A stretch of 64,000 bases of DNA from JADGHX01 sp035760965 (GTDB lineage Bacteria; Pseudomonadota; Gammaproteobacteria; Steroidobacterales; Steroidobacteraceae): contig DASTRY010000008.1 in the NCBI GenBank assembly GCA_035760965.1, positions 1 to 64,000 on the forward strand, in the 5' to 3' direction. This document shows positions 25,327 through 37,464 of this stretch, in pieces; the stretch's first letter is position 1; every line of letters begins with the position of its first letter. The position numbers and the translations under genes are program-made. Under the pieces are notes generated by a model. The model searched no databases. It was not told the origin of the DNA and worked only from the letters and a program-made list of their open reading frames with translations.

Positions 25327-25940
25327 CTCTCGGGCGGACGATAGGTGATCGGAATGTGCTTCGGCTGCGCGGCCACGCGCCCGAGCCACGCGAGCACGTT
25401 CGGGTACGGCGTGATGTCGAGCCCGCCTTCCGGAGCGACGTGCGTGTAGGCATAGAGCGCGATGTCTGCGATCGAGTACCGCTCGCCGACGAAAAACGAG
25501 CGCGAGCTCAAGTGCGTCTCCATCACGGTCAGCGCATCGCGCCCGCGCTTCAAGCGATCCGGCAGCTCGGCGTGGCGCGGTGAATCTTTGGGCAGATGGC
25601 GCACGATGTAACGCGGCGTGGCCACGTAGGGCTCATGACTGTACTGCTCGAAGAACATCCATTGCAGCACCTGCGCGCGGCCGAGCCGGTCGGATGGCAC
25701 GAACGGTGTGCCTTCGGCGAGATACCAGAGAATCGCATTCGATTCGGCGAGGCACGTGCCGTCGTCCAGCTCGAGCGTCGGAATGCGGCCGTTCGGATTC
25801 TTGGCCAGGAATGCCGGCGTGCGCGTCGCGCCCCGATCGATGTCGAGCTCCGTCCAGCGATAGGGGCGATCGAGCTGCGCGAGCAGCAGACGAACCTTGT
25901 AGCCGTTGCCCGAATCCAGGTAATCGTACAGATGCGGCAT
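25323..25940 (-). CDS. Glutathione S-transferase family protein
   Basis: The 205-residue product has a thioredoxin-fold N-terminal domain with LYDYLDSGNGYKVRLLL (active-site Ser or Tyr region) and the glutathione-binding NPNGRIPTLELDDG and LAESNAILWYL motifs. An all-helical C-terminal domain with SIADIALYAYTHVA follows. The ATG at 25940 has a strong GGGGAGGA ribosome-binding site nine bases upstream on the minus strand; longer in-frame starts lack this. It converges with the receiver gene, overlapping by four bases. Substrate cannot be predicted. Confidence 0.9.
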   Translation of the reverse strand: MPHLYDYLDSGNGYKVRLLLAQLDRPYRWTELDIDRGATRTPAFLAKNPNGRIPTLELDDGTCLAESNAILWYLAEGTPFVPSDRLGRAQVLQWMFFEQYSHEPYVATPRYIVRHLPKDSPRHAELPDRLKRGRDALTVMETHLSSRSFFVGERYSIADIALYAYTHVAPEGGLDITPYPNVLAWLGRVAAQPKHIPITYRPPES

Positions 25941-26101
25941 GTGGTGCGGTCCTCCCCGAACGCCGGCAGTATCCAGCGGCTGCCGCAACGCTGTCATCAG
26001 AAGCACTGAACCGGCGATGCGGATCGTTTAGTTCCGGTGCGTGATGTAGGCTTCGTGCGATGCCATCACCGCGGGCCTCGCCGCCTGCACGGGCCGGGCG
26101 A

Positions 26102-27163
26102 ATGTACTCACGCTTCTACCGACGCTGCTTTCTCATCGGCACCGTCCTCATCCTGGGCTGGGTGCTTCTGCAGTTTCTGCAGCCGTTCTGGGCGCCGCTC
26201 GGGTGGGCCGCGATCCTCGCGTTCATGCTGTATCCGCTGCACCGCTGGTTGTCGCGGAAGCTCGGCGGACGCGCCGGCTATTCCGCCGGCATTCTCACCG
26301 GCCTCACGCCGTTCCTGATCATCGCGCCGCTCGTCTCCTTCGGGCTGGTGTTCGCGCGGCAGGTGGCGGCCCTCATCGAGTATCTGCGGACGCGGCAGGT
26401 CGACACGTCCTATCCGGCGCTGCTCGAACGCGTGGAGCAGATTCCCATCGTCGGGCGCGTACTGCGCTGGCTCGGTTCGGACCTGCAGATCACGGTCGAA
26501 CAGGTGGAAGGCTGGCTCGTGACCGGCGCGCAATCTGCGTTGAAAGCCGCTGCGACGCTCGGCGGCAATGTCGCGATCGGCGTGGTCGGCACGCTCGTCG
26601 GGTTCTTCCTGATGCTGTTCCTGCTGTTCTTCCTGCTTCGCGACGGCGAGCAGATGCTGCGGCATCTCATGCGCCTCATTCCGATGCCCGCGGAGCGGCG
26701 GACGGAGTTGCGCGATTACCTGAGCAACGTGACGCGCGCGGTCGTCTTCGGGCATGCGCTGACGGCTGTCATTCAGGGCACGCTCGTGGGCATCGGGTTC
26801 GCGATCGTGGGCCTGCCTTCGCCGCTGGTGTTCGGCGTGTTCGGGGGAATCGCGGCGTTCATTCCGGCGGCAGGCACGGGGTTCGTGCTCGTGCCGGCCG
26901 TGCTCTATCTCATCTTCAGCCGGCAGTGGGGCTGGGCGATCTTCCTCGGCGTCTGGGCTGTCGGCGTGGGCTTCTCGGACAATTTCCTGCGTCCGTATCT
27001 CACGCGCCAGCAGGCGAGCGTCTCGACGCTCACGGTGTTCGTCGGCGTGATCGGTGGCGTGGCGGCCTTCGGCTTCCTCGGCTCGCTCATCGGGCCGGTG
27101 CTCCTGGCCTTGATCGTGGCTCTGCTCCAGTTTGCCGAGGAGAAAGTCGTAAAAACCGATTGA
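26102..27163 (+). CDS. AI-2E/PerM family transporter
   Basis: The 353-residue membrane protein has about eight predicted transmembrane segments with a soluble insertion after the third (about residues 80-160). The C-terminal half shows FAIVGLPSPLVFGVFGGIAAFIP-type packing and a final NFLRPYL...VFVGVIGGVAAFGFLGSLIGPVLLA region typical of the AI-2E/PerM family. Members include autoinducer-2 exporters and Na+/H+ antiporters, so the substrate is open. An in-frame ATG at 26060 would add 14 residues. It ends 54 bases before uvrD. Confidence 0.85.
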   Translation: MYSRFYRRCFLIGTVLILGWVLLQFLQPFWAPLGWAAILAFMLYPLHRWLSRKLGGRAGYSAGILTGLTPFLIIAPLVSFGLVFARQVAALIEYLRTRQVDTSYPALLERVEQIPIVGRVLRWLGSDLQITVEQVEGWLVTGAQSALKAAATLGGNVAIGVVGTLVGFFLMLFLLFFLLRDGEQMLRHLMRLIPMPAERRTELRDYLSNVTRAVVFGHALTAVIQGTLVGIGFAIVGLPSPLVFGVFGGIAAFIPAAGTGFVLVPAVLYLIFSRQWGWAIFLGVWAVGVGFSDNFLRPYLTRQQASVSTLTVFVGVIGGVAAFGFLGSLIGPVLLALIVALLQFAEEKVVKTD

Positions 27164-27217
27164 GATCAGATGTCTGCGCGCGCGCACGGCGCGCTGCGGG
27201 TACAATGCGCGCCTTCC

Positions 27218-29373
<2,156 letters not shown>

Positions 29374-29377
<4 letters not shown>

Positions 29378-30747
29378 AGATCGTCATCCTCGGAGCGGGG
29401 CAGGTCGGCCGCACGGCCGCGTATCACCTCTCGCGCGAAGAGGCGAACGAGGTCACGGTCGTCGATACGAACGAAGACGCGCTGCGCGATCTGCAGGATC
29501 GTCTCGACATCCGCACCGTCGCGGGCAACGCGTCGTATCCCACCGTGCTCGAAGCGGCGGGCGCCGCCGAGGCGGACATCATCGTCGCGCTGACGAGCAG
29601 CGACGAAGTCAACATGATGGCGTGCGAAGTGGCCTACGTGCTCTACCGCACGCCGACGAAGATCGCCCGCATTCGCTCCTCCGAGTACACGAACCGCAAG
29701 GAGCTCTTCAGCGAGGAAGCGCTGTCGGTCGATGTGTTCATCAGCCCCGAGCAGCTCGTCACCGAGTACATCGAGCGTTTGATTCGCCATCCGGGCGCGT
29801 TGCAGGTGCTGGATTTCGCGGACGGCAAGGTCCGCCTCGTCGGCGTGCGGGCGCGCCGCGGCGGTCCGCTGCTCGGCCGTGCCATCCGCGAGCTGAAGGA
29901 GCACTTGCCGAAGGCGGACGCGCGCATCGTCGCCATCTACCGCGCGGGACGCAGCATCCGACCCGAGGGCGAGACCATCATCGAAGAGGGCGACGAGGTC
30001 TTCTTCCTCGCCGCGAGCAACGACTTGAAGCGGGTCATGAGCGAGCTGCGCCGGGATGACGGGCCAGTGCGACGCGTCGTGATCGCGGGCGGCGGCAACA
30101 TCGGGTTCCGACTCGCCAAGGCGCTCGAGAAGGAGAATCAGGTCAAGCTCATCGAGCGCGACGCGCGCCGCGCCCGCAAGATCTCGGAGCTGCTCGAGAA
30201 CACGATCGTGCTCAACGGCGACGCGGCCGACGAGGAGCTGCTGATCGAGGAGAACATCGACAGCGCCGATGTCTTCGCCTCGCTCACGAACTCCGAAGAA
30301 GCGAACATCCTCTCGGCGATGCTGGCGAAGCGCCTCGGCGCGCACAAGGTCATGGCCCTGATCAACAAGCCCTCGTATGCGGAGCTGATGGAGAGCGGCA
30401 GCATCGATATCGCGATCTCGCCGCAGACCATCACCATCGGCTCGCTGCTGGCGCACGTGCGGCGCGGCGACGTCGTGCGCGTGCACTCGCTGCGACGGGG
30501 CGCCGCCGAAGCGCTGGAGATCATCGTTCACGGCAGCGACCGCAGCTCGCGCGTGGTCGGCAAGCGAGTGGAGGAGATCGCGCTGCCCGAGGGCACGCTG
30601 ATCGGCGCCGTCGTGCGCGGCGACGAGGTGATCATGGCCCACCACGACACGGCAATCGAAGCGGACGATCACGTCATCCTGTTTCTGGCCGACCGCCGTC
30701 AGGTCGAAGCGGTGGAGCGCCTGTTCCTCGGCGCAACCGCGCGCTGA
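29374..30747 (+). CDS. trkA: Trk potassium uptake regulatory protein TrkA
   Basis: TrkA is the cytoplasmic NAD(H)-binding gating protein of the Trk potassium channel complex. The 457-residue product has two RCK_N Rossmann domains (nucleotide loops GAGQVGR at residues 7-13 and GGGNIGF near 236) and two RCK_C domains, the full duplicated architecture of proteobacterial TrkA. The GTG at 29374 overlaps the uvrD stop. The channel partner trkH follows 26 bases downstream. Confidence 0.95.
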
Positions 30748-30773
30748 GGCGCCGCGTGTTGGGCTCGTAACCG

Positions 30774-32222
30774 ATGCTCGGCGTCGCGCATGTTCTCGGT
30801 TCGCTGCTCGCCATCTTCGGCGCGACATTCGCCTTGCCGCTCGTGTGCTCGCTCATCGCCCGTGATGGGCAGGCGTTCACGTTTCTGATCGCGGCCGGCA
30901 TCAGCGCCGGCGGCGGGCTCCTCATCTCGTTTGCGACGCGCGACCACTCGCGCGAGCTGAAGCCGCGCGACGGCTTCCTGCTCGCGACGTTGAGCTGGGT
31001 GCTGATGTCGGCGGCCGCGTCGATCCCGCTCCTCCTCGCGATCCCCGGCTTGTCGTTCACCAACGCGTACTTCGAGGCCATGTCGGGGCTCACGACGACC
31101 GGCGCGACGATTCTCACGGGCCTCGACAGTCTGCCGCCGTCGATCAATCTCTGGCGGCACGCCCTGCACTGGTTCGGCGGGCTCGGGATCATCGTGCTCG
31201 CCGTGGCCGTACTGCCGCTGCTCGGTGTCGGCGGCATGCAGCTCTACAAGGCCGAAGCGCCCGGACCGGTCAAAGACGAGAAGCTCACCCCGCGCATCAC
31301 GGAGACGGCGAAGTCGCTCTGGGTCGCGTACACCTTCCTCACGGTGCTCGGCATTCTCGCGTTGCGCCTGTGCGGAATGAGCTGGCTCGACGCGGTCTGC
31401 CACACGTTCTCGGCGATGGGACTTGGCGGCTTCTCGACGCACGACGCGAGCGTCGGGTACTTCAACTCGGTCTCCATCGAGCTGGTGCTGATGGTGCTGA
31501 TGGTGCTGGCGTCGCTGAACTTCGCGCGCCATTTCGTCGCGCTGCGGCGGCTGTCGGTCCGCACCTACCTGCAGGACCCCGAGGCGAAGGCCATCGCATT
31601 GGTGCTGACCGTGAGCGTGCTCGGCATCGCCGTGCTGCTCACGATTCATGGCACGTACCCGACGTTCTTCACCTCCCTGCGTCATGCCGCCTTCAACGTC
31701 ATCTCGCTGGCGACCACGAGCGGGTTCCTGACGCAGGATTTCGGTCAGTGGCCGGTATTCGCACCGGTGTGGATGCTGTTCTTGACCTCCATCACGTGCA
31801 GCACGGGGTCGACCGGCGGCGGCATCAAGATGTTCCGGACGCTGCTGCTGGCGCGGCAGGCGGGCCGCGAGCTGAAGTTGCTGGTGCACCCGAACGCCGT
31901 CTGGCCGGTGCGCATCGGCGGTCGGCCGATCCCCGATGCCATCGGCGATTCGGTGCTCGCCTTCATCTTCCTCTACTTCATGACCGTGGTAGTGCTGACG
32001 TTCGCGCTGCTGCTCACGGGTCTGAACTTCGACTCTTCGTTCGCCGCGATCATCTCCTCGGTGAACAGCACCGGGCCGGCACTCGCGGGACTGGGCCCGA
32101 TCCACCACTACTACGAGCTCACGGACGTGCAGACCTGGATTTGCACCATCGCGATGCTCGTGGGGCGTCTCGAAGTGTTCAGCGTCTTGGTGCTGTTCAC
32201 GGCCGCCTTCTGGCGGAAATGA
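30774..32222 (+). CDS. trkH: Trk potassium uptake membrane protein TrkH
   Basis: TrkH is the potassium-translocating membrane subunit. The 482-residue protein has the four pore-loop repeats of the SKT family, seen as MSGLTTTGAT, FSAMGLGGFSTH, LATTSGFLTQDFG and NSTGPALAGLGP. The last two thirds of the chain contain the expected transmembrane pairs. It forms a trkA-trkH operon that responds to osmotic conditions. Downstream is a 414-base gap without a clear gene. Confidence 0.95.
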   Translation: MLGVAHVLGSLLAIFGATFALPLVCSLIARDGQAFTFLIAAGISAGGGLLISFATRDHSRELKPRDGFLLATLSWVLMSAAASIPLLLAIPGLSFTNAYFEAMSGLTTTGATILTGLDSLPPSINLWRHALHWFGGLGIIVLAVAVLPLLGVGGMQLYKAEAPGPVKDEKLTPRITETAKSLWVAYTFLTVLGILALRLCGMSWLDAVCHTFSAMGLGGFSTHDASVGYFNSVSIELVLMVLMVLASLNFARHFVALRRLSVRTYLQDPEAKAIALVLTVSVLGIAVLLTIHGTYPTFFTSLRHAAFNVISLATTSGFLTQDFGQWPVFAPVWMLFLTSITCSTGSTGGGIKMFRTLLLARQAGRELKLLVHPNAVWPVRIGGRPIPDAIGDSVLAFIFLYFMTVVVLTFALLLTGLNFDSSFAAIISSVNSTGPALAGLGPIHHYYELTDVQTWICTIAMLVGRLEVFSVLVLFTAAFWRK

Positions 32223-32417
32223 TTCGAGTCACGGCGCGCGGCTGCTGCTGCCCCTAAGCTTTGATCCCAACCGGGGAACCACTCGTCCCGCTCACGCTCG
32301 CACCGACGCTTCGCGGTTCCGAATTGATCGTGCCGCCGGTGCAACTCGCCGCAGGCCAGTGCAACTCGGAAGGGGCTTTCTGCATCCTAGTAGGCACGCT
32401 CGAGGGGGATGTTCGAG

Positions 32418-32529
32418 CGCCATCACAGGATTGGGGGCTGCTGTCGGGTTCCTCCTGCTGGGTTGGTTCGCTGGGGACTTAGAGCCGATCGAGCGTTTTC
32501 TCGCTGCAGCTCCCAATCCTGTGATGGCG
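32418..32529. repeat. Long inverted repeat in the trkH-lytS gap
   Basis: Arm one (32418-32440, beginning CGCCATCACAGGATTGGG) and arm two (32507-32529, ending CCCAATCCTGTGATGGCG) are reverse complements with one mismatch in 23 bases, around a 66-base spacer. It lies in the 414-base gene-free stretch 32223-32636. No target duplication flanks it and no transposase is encoded. It could be a REP/MITE-like element or a very long RNA hairpin. The rest of the gap shows nothing else I can name. Confidence 0.7.
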
Positions 32530-32636
32530 TCTCCGAATGGGTGGCGCATATGGTTCGTTGCGATTCGTAACAGGTGGGGCGCAATATGCTGCCAGCAGCC
32601 CCGCTGAGCCCTGGGGCGAACGGGCCAACGATTCAC

Positions 32637-33842
32637 ATGAATCCATCCGTCGCGCCGCGGACCGAAGCCGGTTCGCCAGCCACTGCACTCCACGCTCCGA
32701 TTCCATCAGGGGAGCCCGCCTCGGAGGCATCACTCGCGGCGCGCACCGGCACCTGGCGGCTCGTGCTGCTCGTCACCATCCCGTTCTGGGCCTACCTCGC
32801 GCTCATGCGCGTGGTCACGTACCAGTTCATCAATGCCGGCAATCCGGGAATCATCGTCGCGGCCCCCCATCTGCGGTTGCTTCAGCACGCGCTGTTGTTG
32901 CCGCTGCTCCTTCTCTTTTATCGATGGGCGCTCACGATCCGCTGGTCACGTGAGACGCGCGTCCGCGCCGCGATCCTGCATACGGCGATGGCCTTGCTGT
33001 TCGCCCTGCTCGCGCGACCCGTCCTGCTGACCCTGGTAGCCGCCGAACGCGGCGAATGGAACCTCATGGCCGAGCTCCTGCACTCCGTCTTCGGGGTGCG
33101 TCTGTCGGTCGACCTGTGGGTCAGCAGCTTCTCGGACTTCCTGCTCTCCTACGTTCTCGGCCTCGCCATCCTGCTCGGCGTCAAGAACTACCAGGAGCTC
33201 AAGAACACGCAGCTGCGGGCGGCGAATCTGCAGGCCGCCTGGACGCAGTCACGACTGCACGCGCTACGCATGCAGCTCAATCCGCACTTCCTGTTCAACA
33301 CCCTCAACGCCGCCGTGGCGTTGGTCTCGAGCCGGCCCAAGACCGCGGAGCAGATGCTGGTACGGCTCGCGGACTTGCTGCGCCGGACGCTGCGCGATGG
33401 CGAAACAGACTTCATCACGGTGGCGCGCGAGGCCGAGTTCGTCCGCAATTATCTCGAGGTACAGCGGCTCCGCTTCCCCGACCGCCTCAGTTTCACCCTG
33501 GATGTCGACCCGAACGTGCTGCGCGCCGCGGTGCCGAGTCTGCTGCTGCAGCCGCTGGCGGAGAACGCGGTCGTTCACAGCGTCGCGGCGGAAACAGAGC
33601 GGGTGCACGTCGACGTGCGCATCCGGCGCGCGGCGAACGGATTGGAGCTCTCCGTGCGCAATTCGGTCGCGCGGCCGCGGTCCGACACGCGTATCGGCGT
33701 CGGACTCAGCAACACTCGCGAGCGGTTGCGCACGCTGTTCGACGACAACTACGAGCTCGATTTGCTGCACGCCGAGGACGGCTCGGTCCTCGCACGCGTG
33801 CGCATTCCCTATATCGAATCCGCCGAGCAGGAGGCAGCGTGA
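32637..33842 (+). CDS. LytS/YehU-type sensor histidine kinase
   Basis: The 401-residue protein has four or five hydrophobic segments in residues about 40-195, then a His_kinase (LytS-type) domain with the acceptor His in LRMQLNPHFLFNTLNAAV and the N box QPLAENAVVHS. The C-terminal ATPase ends with GVGLSNTRERL. This kinase class works with LytTR-domain regulators, and one follows directly with a GTGA overlap. The ATG at 32637 is the chosen start; in-frame ATG 32586 and GTG 32574 would add 17 or 21 residues. The signal is unknown. Confidence 0.85.
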   Translation: MNPSVAPRTEAGSPATALHAPIPSGEPASEASLAARTGTWRLVLLVTIPFWAYLALMRVVTYQFINAGNPGIIVAAPHLRLLQHALLLPLLLLFYRWALTIRWSRETRVRAAILHTAMALLFALLARPVLLTLVAAERGEWNLMAELLHSVFGVRLSVDLWVSSFSDFLLSYVLGLAILLGVKNYQELKNTQLRAANLQAAWTQSRLHALRMQLNPHFLFNTLNAAVALVSSRPKTAEQMLVRLADLLRRTLRDGETDFITVAREAEFVRNYLEVQRLRFPDRLSFTLDVDPNVLRAAVPSLLLQPLAENAVVHSVAAETERVHVDVRIRRAANGLELSVRNSVARPRSDTRIGVGLSNTRERLRTLFDDNYELDLLHAEDGSVLARVRIPYIESAEQEAA

Positions 33843-34621
33843 GTATCAGGGCCCTCATCGTCGATGACGAACCCTATGCGCGGGAGCGCTTGCGTGAGCT
33901 CTGCGCACAGGAGCCGGACGTGGCCGTCGTCGGAGAAGCCACGCACGGCGTCGAAGCCATCGAGCAGGTCGAGGCCACACGCCCGAACCTGCTCTTGCTG
34001 GACGTGCAGATGCGCGGCACGAACGGCTTCGACGTGCTCGAACGCCTCACCGGCGAGCGCCCGCTCGTCGTCTTCGTCAGCGCCTACGATCAGTACGCGC
34101 TGGCCGCGTTCGGCGTCGAGGCGGTGGACTATCTCCTGAAGCCGTTCGATCGCGAGCGCTTCCGGCAGGCGATCCGCAGGGTGCGTTCGCGGTTGTCGGG
34201 CGACAAGCAGACCGAGCTCGCGGACCGCATCTCGAGCGCCGTCCGCGACACTGTGATTTCGGTCAGCGGCAAACCCGCCAACGCGGCGCCGAAACGCATC
34301 GTGGCGGAGCGCGACGGGCGGCTCTTCTTCATCGCGCAGCCCGACATCGACAGCGTGGAAGCGAACCGGAATTACGTGAACATCAGCGCGGGGTCCGAGA
34401 GCTTCACCATCCGCTGGACCATGCAGCAGGCCGAGATGACGCTCGATCCGAGCATGTTCCTGCGCGTGCACCGGTCGGTGATCGTGAACACGCACAAGAT
34501 CCGGGAGATGGAACGGCGCTTCCACGGCGAGTACGTGCTCACGCTCGCGAACGGGCAGAAGTTCACGTCGGGCCGGGCGTATCGGCGACACATCCAGGCG
34601 CACTTGAAGAACGCGCGCTGA
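33839..34621 (+). CDS. LytTR-family response regulator
   Basis: The 260-residue product has an N-terminal receiver domain (DDEPYARERL, phospho-acceptor Asp55 in LLLLDVQMRG, conserved Lys in YLLKPFDRERF). A LytTR DNA-binding domain follows (about residues 155-258), with IDSVEANRNYVNIS, MFLRVHRSVIVN and the final SGRAYRRHIQAHL. The GTG at 33839 overlaps the kinase stop, so the pair is translationally coupled. The genes it controls cannot be told from the sequence; nothing follows it on the same strand. Confidence 0.9.
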   Translation: MSIRALIVDDEPYARERLRELCAQEPDVAVVGEATHGVEAIEQVEATRPNLLLLDVQMRGTNGFDVLERLTGERPLVVFVSAYDQYALAAFGVEAVDYLLKPFDRERFRQAIRRVRSRLSGDKQTELADRISSAVRDTVISVSGKPANAAPKRIVAERDGRLFFIAQPDIDSVEANRNYVNISAGSESFTIRWTMQQAEMTLDPSMFLRVHRSVIVNTHKIREMERRFHGEYVLTLANGQKFTSGRAYRRHIQAHLKNAR

Positions 34622-34627
34622 TCGCGT

Positions 34628-34650
34628 GCCGGCGGCGGTCGCTCGCCGGC
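34628..34650. terminator. Hairpin between convergent regulator genes
   Basis: GCCGGCG (34628-34634) pairs perfectly with CGCCGGC (34644-34650) around a nine-base loop. It lies in the 37-base gap between the convergent LytTR and NtrY-like genes. There is no T tract, so its role as a bidirectional terminator is only suggested by position. Confidence 0.35.
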
Positions 34651-34658
34651 CGCCTGCG

Positions 34659-36023
34659 CTACTCGAGCGGCATCGGCAGCATCACGCGCGCGATCGTGCC
34701 GGTGCGATCCGCCCGATTTTCCAATGTCAGTGTTCCGCCGTGCGCCTCGACGATCTGCCGTGACAGCGCAAGCCCGATGCCGCTGCCGCCCGGCTTCGTC
34801 GTGAAGAACGGAACGAACAGATTGTCGGGATTCGCGATGCCCGGTCCGTCGTCGCGAATCTCGATCTGCGCCGCATCGCGCGTGCGGGCGACATCGATCT
34901 CCACGCCCTGCGCGCCGCCATTCGCCGCTTCCACGGCGTTCTTGATCAGATTGATCAGCGCCTGTTCGAGCTGACCGGCGTCGGCGGACACGACGGTCTC
35001 AAAGGGCGCCGTCACGCGCACGCCGGCCATCGCGTCGAGCGTGACCAGGCGATTCAGCAGCGCGTTCAGCGAAACGGGGTGTTTAGACGGCGCGGGCAGG
35101 CGCGCGAGCTGGCTGTACGTCGCGACGAACTTGGTGAGCGAGGCGGCTCGGTCGCCGATGAGACCGAGCCCTTCGAGGACATCGGTCTGGTCGCGCACGG
35201 CCGGCTCTTTGCGGAGCATGTCCCGCAGCGTGCCCGCGAGCGAGGTGATGGGCGCGAGGGAGTTGTTGATCTCGTGACCGATCACGCGGATGAGGCGCTG
35301 CCAGGCGCGGCGCTCTTCGTCGCGCAGCGCGCGGCTCAGGTCCGAGATCATGAGCAGCGTGTGCGGGACGCCGTTTTCGCGAAAGATGCGCGTGCGCACC
35401 TCGAAGCGCCCGCTGCGGCCGCTGAACGAAAGCGAGACGACCACCGGCCCCTCGCGCGCAAGCAGCTCGTCCACGCCGATTTCGCGCGCCGTGCGGCCGA
35501 GCAGCGCCTGGCTCGAACGGCCGAGAAGATCGGCGGCCGCGCGATTGATGAGCTTCAGACGCCGCGCACCGTCGAACGTCAGCACCGCGGCGTCGAGCTC
35601 CTCGAGCACCGTCTGCACGAGCGCAATGGCTTCGAGCGACTCGAGCCGTTGCCGCTGCAGCGTCTCGCCGAGCTTGTTGATCTCGCGGACCACCTCGCCC
35701 AGCGTGTCACCCGGTGCCGCGCGCCGGCCGCGCAGCGTGTAGTCGCCTGCGCGCACCGCCTCGATGAGATTCGCGAGCGTCTGCAGCGGAAAGACGAGCC
35801 GCCGCCGCACCGCGAGCGCGCAGCCGATCCAGAACACGAGGAGCAGCACAACGGAGATGACGCGCAGCTCGGGCGTCGGACCGTACTTCCACGCGAACCA
35901 CACGGCGATCGCGGTTGCGGGCAGCCCGCTCCCCAGCGCGATCAACGCCAGCCGATTCTGAAAGGCGATTCTCAAAGCGTGCGGAGTATACGAGGCCGAC
36001 GCGGCCGAGGCGGCTGTGGACAT
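34659..36023 (-). CDS. NtrY-like membrane sensor histidine kinase
   Basis: The 454-residue product has two transmembrane segments (about residues 26-44 and 54-73) with almost no periplasmic loop, a HAMP-like linker and a PAS domain (about 130-230). The kinase core follows, with acceptor His250 in VIGHEINNSLAPI, N box NLIKNAVEAA, and GSGIGLALSRQIVEAHGG. The HEINNSLAP form is typical of NtrB/NtrY kinases that pair with sigma-54 activators. It lies ten bases after such an activator in the same operon, behind an exporter, so it probably senses envelope or substrate signals and controls that exporter. Confidence 0.88.
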   Translation of the reverse strand: MSTAASAASASYTPHALRIAFQNRLALIALGSGLPATAIAVWFAWKYGPTPELRVISVVLLLVFWIGCALAVRRRLVFPLQTLANLIEAVRAGDYTLRGRRAAPGDTLGEVVREINKLGETLQRQRLESLEAIALVQTVLEELDAAVLTFDGARRLKLINRAAADLLGRSSQALLGRTAREIGVDELLAREGPVVVSLSFSGRSGRFEVRTRIFRENGVPHTLLMISDLSRALRDEERRAWQRLIRVIGHEINNSLAPITSLAGTLRDMLRKEPAVRDQTDVLEGLGLIGDRAASLTKFVATYSQLARLPAPSKHPVSLNALLNRLVTLDAMAGVRVTAPFETVVSADAGQLEQALINLIKNAVEAANGGAQGVEIDVARTRDAAQIEIRDDGPGIANPDNLFVPFFTTKPGGSGIGLALSRQIVEAHGGTLTLENRADRTGTIARVMLPMPLE

Positions 36024-36033
36024 CGCCGACCCG

Positions 36034-37422
<1,389 letters not shown>

Positions 37423-37464
37423 CGCGCGACTATCGCGGAAAACGCCGCCTCCCGCAAAGCTCCG

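Noticed and set aside
27201..27206. TACAAT as a sigma-70 promoter for uvrD
   Set aside because: The -10 match is good but there is no -35-like hexamer at 16-18 bases upstream, so it was noted only within the gene entry.
32223..32636. Short frames reading through the inverted repeat as a protein gene
   Set aside because: Frames on both strands mirror the repeat arms, lack ribosome-binding sites and show no family similarity.
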